A stretch of 5,809 bases of DNA, from assembly GCA_002710765.1 (NCBI GenBank), contig PALK01000002.1:26679-32487 (forward strand). Reading direction: 5' to 3'. Below the pieces are notes generated by a model, which searched no databases, was not told the DNA's origin, and was given only the letters and a program-made list of their open reading frames with translations. The position numbers and the translations under genes were made by a program. The DNA is from Rickettsiales bacterium (GTDB lineage: Bacteria > Pseudomonadota > Alphaproteobacteria > Methylaequorales > Methylaequoraceae). Positions 1 through 5,279 of this stretch are shown here, piece after piece (within the stretch, counting starts at the first letter, position 1; each line of letters begins with the position of its first letter).

Positions 1-444
1 GCAAGTGAAACAGGTCAATTATATGGTTCAGTTAGTCCAAAAGATATTTCCAATCATTTTAAAAATGAAAAAATCTCCATTCCACCTTCTAATATAAATC
101 TAACGACGGCAATAAAAAAAATAGGTATTTTTGAAATTAAGATAAAACTTCATGCAGAAGTTTCTTTTTTTATAAAATTAAATGTTGCTATTTCCTCTGA
201 AAGTGCTGAAGAACAAAAACTAAATTTAGAAAAATCACAAAACGATTCATTAGTAAAATCAAAAAAAATAGAAAAGAAAGATGAAGAAGTATTGGATAAA
301 AAAGAAAAAAAAGAAGCATCTGATCAACAAACAAAAGATAAAAATCCAAAAAAAATAAAACTAAGTAAAAACGAAGAGGATAGTCCTATAGAAAAAAAAA
401 TTACGGAAGTTCAAAAAACAAAACAAAAGGAAAAGAAACCTTAA
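1..444 (+). CDS. rplI: 50S ribosomal protein L9, 3' part, with a long charged C-terminal tail
   Basis: This is the C-terminal 147 codons of large-subunit ribosomal protein L9, open at the left window edge and ending in TAA. The first ~64 residues match the L9 C-terminal 23S rRNA-binding domain: an ASETGQLYGSVSPKDI segment (family pattern G-x-LFGSVT-x-x-DI), then KKIGIFEIKIKLHAEVSFFI (family pattern LGxHEVxVKLHPEV). The N-terminal domain and linker helix lie outside the window. After about residue 64 comes a tail of about 83 residues made mostly of Lys (about 24), Glu and Asp (about 20 together), with Gln, Asn and Ser and no hydrophobic core, so it is probably disordered. Alphaproteobacterial L9 proteins often carry an acidic C-terminal extension; this one is Lys-rich and mixed in charge. 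Its position just upstream of dnaB, with only the antiporter between, fits the usual rplI-dnaB neighbourhood. Identification is firm, but the role of the tail is unknown. Confidence 0.93.
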   Translation, partial: ASETGQLYGSVSPKDISNHFKNEKISIPPSNINLTTAIKKIGIFEIKIKLHAEVSFFIKLNVAISSESAEEQKLNLEKSQNDSLVKSKKIEKKDEEVLDKKEKKEASDQQTKDKNPKKIKLSKNEEDSPIEKKITEVQKTKQKEKKP

Positions 445-505
445 ATTAAAAAATGAATAAAATAGAAAATTTGTTATTGAAATATACTTTTTTCAAAAAA
501 ATTTT

Positions 506-1462
506 ATGCTCCTTTTAAAACTTTTCATCGGACTTTTAATTGTCTTGTGGGGAGCTGATTTACTAATTAATAGCTCTATTGCCCTTGGTAAAAAATATAA
601 AATATCTGAACTTTTAATTGGAATTGTTGTTGTAGGTTTTGGAACTTCATTATCAGAACTTTTAGTATCAATTGATGCTGTATTAAAAGATGCTGCAGAA
701 CTCTCACTAGGAAATATTATTGGTTCTAATATTGCTAATATATTATTGGTACTTGGATTTACTGGTCTTATAAAAAATATAAAAGTACCTAAAGTATCTA
801 ACTTTGATAATTTTTTCCATTTCTTTGTTATAATTTTATTTTTCTTAATATTTATTTCAACTAAATTTAATTTAATTTATGGACTACTCTTTATTATAAT
901 TTTCATATTATATTTATATAGAATATTTAAAAATTTAAAAAACGAAGATTCAGAAATTTCAGAGAATGACCAAGGATTTGTATCACAGAAAATAAATTCT
1001 CATCCAATTCTTTTTGGAATTCCAATTATAATAATTTCTATTTTTTTAACTGTTTTTGGTGCAGAAATTACTGTCATAAGTGCTATTGAAATATCGAAAG
1101 TTTTGGGTATTTCTGAGTCAGTTATTGGTTTAAGCTTAATAGCTTTTGGAACATCACTTCCTGAAATAGCAGCTGGTGTAACGGCAATAAGAAGAATGAA
1201 ACCCAAATTGATATTTGGTAATATAATAGGTTCAAATCTATATAATATTCTACTAATTTTAGGTTTTTCATCTTTATTTAAAACTTTTAATTATGATAAG
1301 AAAACACTTTTATATGATGTTTTAATTTTAATGATTTTAACAATTATATTTACATTGATTACAAGATATAAGATAAATATCGATAAGAAAGTTTCGATAA
1401 CTCTAATAATTATATATATATTTTATATGTTTTTTATTTATTTTAAAACATTCCTGATGTAA
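506..1462 (+). CDS. Calcium/sodium antiporter, CaCA family (YrbG-like)
   Basis: A 318-residue inner-membrane cation exchanger that probably swaps Na+ (possibly with K+) for Ca2+. Two inverted alpha repeats define the family. Alpha-1 has GFGTSLSE at residues 44-51 and GNIIGSNIAN at 69-78; alpha-2 has GTSLPE at 215-220 and GNIIGSNLYN at 238-247. The acidic residues expected to coordinate cation, E51 and E220, are both present. About ten hydrophobic segments can be seen, split by a charged loop at roughly 141-168 (RIFKNLKNEDSEI region). Length and layout match bacterial homologues. Alpha-1 has Ser50 where the motif normally has Pro (GTSLPE), while alpha-2 keeps it. The ATG at 506 fits the family N-terminus, but no Shine-Dalgarno sequence is visible before it. 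An in-frame stop at 458-460 limits upstream extension. It lies between rplI and dnaB, which are more often direct neighbours, so it may be an insertion into that block. Ion specificity cannot be read from sequence. Confidence 0.92.
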   Translation: MLLLKLFIGLLIVLWGADLLINSSIALGKKYKISELLIGIVVVGFGTSLSELLVSIDAVLKDAAELSLGNIIGSNIANILLVLGFTGLIKNIKVPKVSNFDNFFHFFVIILFFLIFISTKFNLIYGLLFIIIFILYLYRIFKNLKNEDSEISENDQGFVSQKINSHPILFGIPIIIISIFLTVFGAEITVISAIEISKVLGISESVIGLSLIAFGTSLPEIAAGVTAIRRMKPKLIFGNIIGSNLYNILLILGFSSLFKTFNYDKKTLLYDVLILMILTIIFTLITRYKINIDKKVSITLIIIYIFYMFFIYFKTFLM

Positions 1463-1474
1463 AAGTTGTTACCA

Positions 1475-1492
1475 ATATCCACAGAATTCACA
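1475..1492 (+). promoter_or_regulatory. Two adjoining DnaA-box-like 9-mers upstream of dnaB
   Basis: ATATCCACA (1475-1483) differs from the DnaA box TTATCCACA only at its first base. It is followed directly by GAATTCACA (1484-1492), which keeps the ATNCACA core but differs from TTATNCACA at the first two bases. The two copies lie head to tail at 9-base spacing, in the short gap before the replicative helicase gene. The second copy ends in TTCACA, which could also be the -35 element of a dnaB promoter. DnaA control of dnaB would make biological sense but is inference; two imperfect 9-mers can occur by chance, although GC-bearing words are scarcer in DNA this AT-rich. Confidence 0.35.
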
Positions 1493-1517
1493 GGCAAATT
1501 TATAGTGATATTATAAT
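1487..1517 (+). promoter_or_regulatory. Candidate sigma-70-type promoter for dnaB
   Basis: TTCACA (1487-1492, one mismatch to TTGACA) and a perfect TATAAT (1512-1517) are separated by 19 bases, slightly longer than the preferred 17. Transcription would begin near 1524, giving a leader of about 17 bases to the ATG at 1541. TATAAT is common by chance in such AT-rich DNA, so the call leans on the pairing with a good -35 and its position in front of dnaB. Confidence 0.35.
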
Positions 1518-1540
1518 AAGACTAAGGTAATTTGTTTAAT

Positions 1541-3025
1541 ATGGTAAAAACTGAAGATAAAAATAAAAACATCGTAACGAATCTAAATTTTCAAAAAGAT
1601 TTAAGACAAACTCCAAAAAATTACGATGCAGAAAGAGCTTTACTTGGAGCTATCTTATCTAATAATAAAGCTTTTGAGCAAGTGGAGAGTTTTTTATCTA
1701 AAGAAGATTTTGCTCAACCACTAAATCAAAAAATTTTTTTTTATATTAAAAAAGTAATTGATAAGGGACAAATAGCTGATTTAAACACCATAAAGCTTTT
1801 TTTTGAAAATGATGAAGATTTCAAAGAAAATGGTGGTATTGGCTATCTTCTTAAAATCTGCGAAGATTCCGTGAGCATAATTAATGCAGGCCACTATGCC
1901 AGAGTAATTCATGATCTTTCACAAAGAAGACAACTTATTAACTTTGGAACTAACTTAGTTAATAATTCTTACATGGTTTCTGTTGAAGAAGATTCAAATG
2001 AAATAATAGAAAAAGCAGAACAAGAACTATATGATTTAGCAACTTTTGGAATTATCGAAACTGGTCCCAGAGCATTTGATAGTGTTGTATCTGAAGCAAT
2101 CAATTATGCTGAAAAAGCATTCAAAAAAGATTCTGAAATTGTTGGATTAAAAACTGGTCTCAAAGACTTTGACAAAAAAATTGGTGGTCTTCATAACTCT
2201 GATTTAATTATAGTTGCTGGGAGACCTTCAATGGGTAAAACAGCATTCGCAACAAATATAGCATTCAATATATCTAAACATCTTCAAAAAAAAGTTAAAG
2301 AGAATCCTAATTCTAAAGGAAAAGTTCTTTTTTATTCTTTAGAAATGTCATCCGAACAGTTGGCAACAAGAATTTTATCTGAAAACTCTGGTGTAGCCTC
2401 TGAACAAATAAGAACAGGAAATATTTCCAAAAATGATTTCACTAATCTTGTCAAATCAAGTGAGGAACTATCTAATTTAGCTTTATTTATTGATGACTCT
2501 CCTGCTCTCTCTGTCTCTTCAATAAGAACTAGAGCAAGAAGATTAAAAAGAAAAGAAGGTCTGGACTTAATTATAATTGACTATCTCCAATTGATAACTT
2601 CAACTTCTAAAAACTTAAATGATAACAGAGTTAAGGAAGTTTCAGATATAACCAGAGGACTAAAGGCTCTTGCAAAAGAGTTGAATGTTCCAGTAATAGC
2701 GCTATCTCAATTATCAAGAAAAGTAGAAGATAGAGAAGAAAAAAGACCTCAACTTTCAGATTTAAGAGAATCAGGTGCTATAGAGCAAGATGCTGATTTA
2801 GTTATTTTTCTTTATCGTGAAGAATATTACTTAGCTAGAACTGAGCCAACTGAAGGGACAGAAAAACATACAACATGGGTTAGTAAAATGGATGAAGTCC
2901 ATAACTTAGCTGAAGCAATAATAGCAAAACATAGACATGGTCCAATTTCAAAAGTAAAACTACATTTTAACCCATCATCAACTAAATTTTCAGACTTCAT
3001 TGATAACAATAATTTTTCTGATTAA
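1541..3025 (+). CDS. dnaB: Replicative DNA helicase DnaB
   Basis: The hexameric 5'-3' helicase that unwinds DNA at the replication fork and recruits primase. The N-terminal domain begins near residue 25 with NYDAERALLGAIL, the usual DnaB opening. The RecA-like domain carries Walker A GRPSMGKT at 227-234, Walker B LDLIIID at 341-347, the ALSQLSRKVEDR segment around Gln390, and the DLRESGAIEQDAD motif at 407-419. A charged insertion after REEYY (TEPTEGTEKHTTW region) precedes the ending AEAIIAKHRHGP, as seen in other alphaproteobacterial DnaB proteins. At 494 residues it is full length, and no intein interrupts the ATPase motifs. I chose the ATG at 1541; the same frame opens at TTG 1532, adding three residues. 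The only Shine-Dalgarno-like element, AAGG near 1524-1527, is rather far from the ATG (13 bases) and close to the TTG (4 bases), so the exact start is open. Identity is essentially certain. Confidence 0.97.
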   Translation: MVKTEDKNKNIVTNLNFQKDLRQTPKNYDAERALLGAILSNNKAFEQVESFLSKEDFAQPLNQKIFFYIKKVIDKGQIADLNTIKLFFENDEDFKENGGIGYLLKICEDSVSIINAGHYARVIHDLSQRRQLINFGTNLVNNSYMVSVEEDSNEIIEKAEQELYDLATFGIIETGPRAFDSVVSEAINYAEKAFKKDSEIVGLKTGLKDFDKKIGGLHNSDLIIVAGRPSMGKTAFATNIAFNISKHLQKKVKENPNSKGKVLFYSLEMSSEQLATRILSENSGVASEQIRTGNISKNDFTNLVKSSEELSNLALFIDDSPALSVSSIRTRARRLKRKEGLDLIIIDYLQLITSTSKNLNDNRVKEVSDITRGLKALAKELNVPVIALSQLSRKVEDREEKRPQLSDLRESGAIEQDADLVIFLYREEYYLARTEPTEGTEKHTTWVSKMDEVHNLAEAIIAKHRHGPISKVKLHFNPSSTKFSDFIDNNNFSD

Positions 3026-3061
3026 TAATTTTAATAAAAAAAAATTTATTATTAAATAGTC

Positions 3062-3090
3062 TTGGAAATGCCTTTGAAAAAAAATATATT
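3062..3090 (+). promoter_or_regulatory. Weak candidate promoter for mlaE-mlaF-cvpA-purF
   Basis: TTGGAA (3062-3067) and TATATT (3085-3090) are separated by 17 bases in the only sizeable gap upstream of the tightly packed mlaE-mlaF-cvpA-purF group. Transcription would start near 3097, almost at the mlaE ATG (3100), leaving the message nearly leaderless. The match is modest and the local sequence is almost pure A/T, so chance is a serious alternative; the genes may instead be read from the dnaB transcript. Confidence 0.2.
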
Positions 3091-3099
3091 AATGCCAGG

Positions 3100-3897
3100 A
3101 TGAAATCTTTAGTCAATTTTTTTATTTTTTTACCTTCTTTGATTGGCAAATATATTTATCATTTTTTTGACTCACTCGGTTACTTTGTAGTTTTTTTCTT
3201 AGATTGTATTAAAAGTTGTATAACTCCAAAATTTTATTTAAGCTTATTTTATCATCAAATTATAAAGATTGGGTTTAACTCTTTACCTGTTGTTGGCCTG
3301 ACTGCTATTTTTACAGGTATGGTTCTTGCTCTTCAGTCTTATACAGGTTTTTCTAGATTTTCTGCTGAAAGTGCAATTCCAAATGTAGTAGTTTTATCAA
3401 TTACAAGAGAATTATCTCCAGTTTTAGCTGGTTTAATGGTTGCTGGAAGATCTGGAGCAGCTATAGCAGCCGAAATTGGAACAATGAAGGTTACAGAACA
3501 AATTGATGCTTTAAAAACTTTATCAACTAATCCACTGAACTATTTAGTGGCACCTAGAATTTTGGCTGGTGTTTTATCACTTCCTTTCCTTGTTTTTGTT
3601 GGTGATATAATAGGCGTATTAGGTGGTTATACAATTTGTGTACACGTTCTTAATTTTAATCCAGATGTATATTTATTAAACACATACAGTTTTGTACAGT
3701 TTATTGATGTTTTCTCAGGTCTTGTAAAAGCGTCAGTTTTTGGTCTTATAATAACATTTATGGGATGTTATCATGGGTTTCATGCAAAAGGTGGTGCTCA
3801 AGGAGTTGGTCTTGCTACCACTTATTCTGTTGTATCTTCTTCTATTTTAATTTTATTTTTAAATTATATCCTCACATCTTTATTTTTTAAATTATGA
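3100..3897 (+). CDS. mlaE: MlaE-type ABC transporter permease (lipid/phospholipid transport)
   Basis: A 265-residue inner-membrane permease of the MlaE/YrbE (MlaE-TTG2B) family, which with MlaF and an MCE protein such as MlaD moves phospholipids between the inner and outer membranes. The family signature is clear: TRELSPVLAGLMVAGRSGAA at 102-121, followed by AEIGTMKVTEQIDAL, then a CYHGFHAKGGAQGVGLATT segment before the last hydrophobic helix. Five to six membrane segments can be seen (roughly 58-80, 97-120, 148-180, 205-227 and 243-263, plus a hydrophobic N-terminal helix). Length is typical. The ATG at 3100 has AGG directly against it, too close for a normal Shine-Dalgarno site. A short reading frame (3068-3103) ends in an ATGA overlap with this start, so coupled initiation is possible. 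The gene overlaps mlaF by 4 bases, which supports a shared complex. The substrate is inferred from the family only, because MlaD and MlaC are not in the window. Confidence 0.93.
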   Translation: MKSLVNFFIFLPSLIGKYIYHFFDSLGYFVVFFLDCIKSCITPKFYLSLFYHQIIKIGFNSLPVVGLTAIFTGMVLALQSYTGFSRFSAESAIPNVVVLSITRELSPVLAGLMVAGRSGAAIAAEIGTMKVTEQIDALKTLSTNPLNYLVAPRILAGVLSLPFLVFVGDIIGVLGGYTICVHVLNFNPDVYLLNTYSFVQFIDVFSGLVKASVFGLIITFMGCYHGFHAKGGAQGVGLATTYSVVSSSILILFLNYILTSLFFKL

Positions 3898-4607
3898 GTA
3901 ATATTAAGATAAATATAAGAGATCTAAAAAAAAAATTTGGTGACAAAGATGTTCTAAAAGATATAAATTTAAAAATTTATGAATCTGAATCTCTTGCCAT
4001 AATTGGTGAATCAGGTTCAGGAAAATCTGTTTTAACAAAATGTATTACTGGTTTATTAGATTATAATTCGGGACAAATTATTTTTGATAATTCATATGAT
4101 TTAAAAAAAATAAATAAAGAAGAAAAAATAAAACATATATCTAAATTTGGGGTTCTATTTCAAAATGCAGCTTTATTTGATAGTCTTACAGTTAAAGAAA
4201 ATATTTCTTTTTCAAGGCAATTTTCTGAAAAAGTAGAAATACTGCAAGAGGTAGGTATTGATGACTCTATTCTTGAACTTTTCCCGTCAGATATTTCAGT
4301 AAGTATGCAAAAAAGAGTTGGGTTAGCAAGAGCAATTTTAGCACAACCAGAAATTTTGGTTTTTGATGAACCCACCACAGGATTGGATCCAATAATGTCA
4401 GATCAAATTAATAAACTAATAAGAAAACTTGTTACAAAAAATAAACTTACTACTATAACAATTACTCATGATATGGAAAGTGTATATGAGTTTGCTGACA
4501 AGGTAGCATTTATAAATAAGGGAGCAATTAATTGGTATGGTGATGTTAATGAACTTGATAAAACAAAGAATAAGGTACTAATTAACTTCATAAATGGTGA
4601 AACTTAA
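3894..4607 (+). CDS. mlaF: MlaF-type ABC transporter ATP-binding protein with an atypical signature motif
   Basis: The 237-residue cytoplasmic ATPase that should pair with the MlaE permease just upstream, sharing an ATGA start/stop overlap. Visible motifs in order are Walker A GESGSGKS (38-45), Q-loop Gln90 in VLFQNAALFDSLTV (an Mla-type sequence), Walker B ILVFDEP (154-160) with catalytic Glu159, D-loop GLDP (163-166), and switch His192 in ITHDM. The ABC signature is unusual: ISVSM at 134-138 (4293-4307) where MlaF proteins have LSGGM, so both glycines are replaced (Val136, Ser137). The flanking QKRVGLARAI is normal, so this is substitution, not a frameshift. The stretch between Q-loop and signature is about ten residues shorter than I expect for MlaF, which explains the short overall length. 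A run of ten A lies in the Lys12-Lys14 codons (3926-3935). No Shine-Dalgarno site is visible; translation probably depends on mlaE. Family assignment is secure, but full ATPase activity should not be assumed. Confidence 0.92.
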   Translation: MSNIKINIRDLKKKFGDKDVLKDINLKIYESESLAIIGESGSGKSVLTKCITGLLDYNSGQIIFDNSYDLKKINKEEKIKHISKFGVLFQNAALFDSLTVKENISFSRQFSEKVEILQEVGIDDSILELFPSDISVSMQKRVGLARAILAQPEILVFDEPTTGLDPIMSDQINKLIRKLVTKNKLTTITITHDMESVYEFADKVAFINKGAINWYGDVNELDKTKNKVLINFINGET

Positions 4608-4615
4608 GATGATTA

Positions 4616-4621
4616 TAGGTG
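4616..4621 (+). promoter_or_regulatory. Ribosome binding site supporting the cvpA TTG start
   Basis: TAGGTG, with AGGTG at 4617-4621, lies 7 bases before the TTG at 4629. It is one of the few Shine-Dalgarno-like sequences in the window with usable spacing, and it helps choose the TTG because no ATG in that frame occurs until about residue 99. Confidence 0.45.
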
Positions 4622-4628
4622 CCTAAAA

Positions 4629-5279
4629 TTGGAATCGTATTTAATTTTTGATATCTCAGTAATTATTTTTGTTTTTCTTTCAGCAATTTTTTCGTTTACA
4701 AGAGGCTTTTCTCAAGAAACATTGTCGTTATTTAGCTGGACAAGTGCTTTTTTTATTTCTTATTTTTCAGCAGATTTCTTTTCAACTTTTACTAAAATTA
4801 TTATAACAAATGAGCTTGTTGCTAGTATAGCTACCTATCTAGTAATTTTTATTATTAGCCTCTTTTGTTTATCTTTTTTAACAAATAAGTTTTCCAGTTC
4901 AATAAAAAAAAGTTCTGTAGGAATGATAGATAGAAGTTTAGGGTTCATATTCGGAATTTTAAGAGGCTATATACTGTTATGTCTTTTCTATTTTGCATTC
5001 ACTAAACTTTATAATGATCAAATTCCAAACTGGCTAGAAAAATCAAAAATGAATTATCTTATAATGCATGGAACATTTGAAATCGTATATTTTTTTGATA
5101 AAGAAAATCAATCCGCTCAGGCTATCGAAAATAAACTTAAAAATAAATCAGATTCATTATTTGAAAAAAGTATTAACTCTCACCTTAGAAGAGAAAAAAA
5201 ATCTGAAATTAACAAAGGTTATGATAAAGAAGATAGAGATAGTTTAAATTATTTATTTGAAAATATTGAAAATGAATAA
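4629..5279 (+). CDS. cvpA: CvpA family membrane protein
   Basis: A 216-residue inner-membrane protein of the CvpA family, named for colicin V production in E. coli and often next to purF; its biochemical role is not settled. Four hydrophobic segments are visible at roughly 5-24, 37-56, 63-85 and 104-124. The N-terminal pattern RGFSQETLSLFSW (25-37) matches the family's G-F-x-x-E-x-L-S-L-x-x-W, and the DRSLGFIFGILRG stretch (101-113) matches its D-R-x-x-G-x-x-x-G-x-x-R-G. A charged cytoplasmic tail ends in GYDKEDRDSLNYL, resembling the C-terminal motif of alphaproteobacterial CvpA proteins. The start is TTG: the frame is closed by TAA at 4605, no ATG lies between, and the TTG places the first helix where the family has it. 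It begins 21 bases after mlaF and overlaps purF by 8 bases. In many alphaproteobacteria radA sits just upstream; here mlaF does instead. Confidence 0.9.
   Translation: MESYLIFDISVIIFVFLSAIFSFTRGFSQETLSLFSWTSAFFISYFSADFFSTFTKIIITNELVASIATYLVIFIISLFCLSFLTNKFSSSIKKSSVGMIDRSLGFIFGILRGYILLCLFYFAFTKLYNDQIPNWLEKSKMNYLIMHGTFEIVYFFDKENQSAQAIENKLKNKSDSLFEKSINSHLRREKKSEINKGYDKEDRDSLNYLFENIENE

Noticed and set aside
483..488. TATACT as the -10 of a promoter for the antiporter
   Set aside because: No acceptable -35 element lies about 17 bases upstream, and near-matches to TATAAT are frequent in this DNA.
1000..1206. Open frame on the minus strand inside the antiporter gene
   Set aside because: It is the complement of the conserved alpha-2 region, with no recognisable protein and no ribosome binding site; a shadow frame.
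1532..1540. TTG at 1532 as the dnaB start
   Set aside because: ATG at 1541 is a stronger start codon and conservation begins well downstream. The TTG is kept only as an alternative because AAGG lies 4 bases before it.
2219..2800. Possible intein in the dnaB ATPase motifs, a common insertion site
   Set aside because: Walker A, Walker B and the DLRESG motif are contiguous at normal spacing with no splicing motifs.
2827..3009. Open frame on the minus strand inside the end of dnaB
   Set aside because: It lies wholly opposite conserved DnaB sequence and shows no family features.
3022..3055. Inverted repeat TTAATAAT / ATTATTAA after dnaB, as a terminator
   Set aside because: The 8-base stem is pure A/T with an 18-base loop and no GC core or following T-run, so it would be too weak; such repeats are expected by chance in this composition.
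4160..4378. Open frame on the minus strand inside mlaF
   Set aside because: It is antisense to the Q-loop through Walker B region; no independent support.
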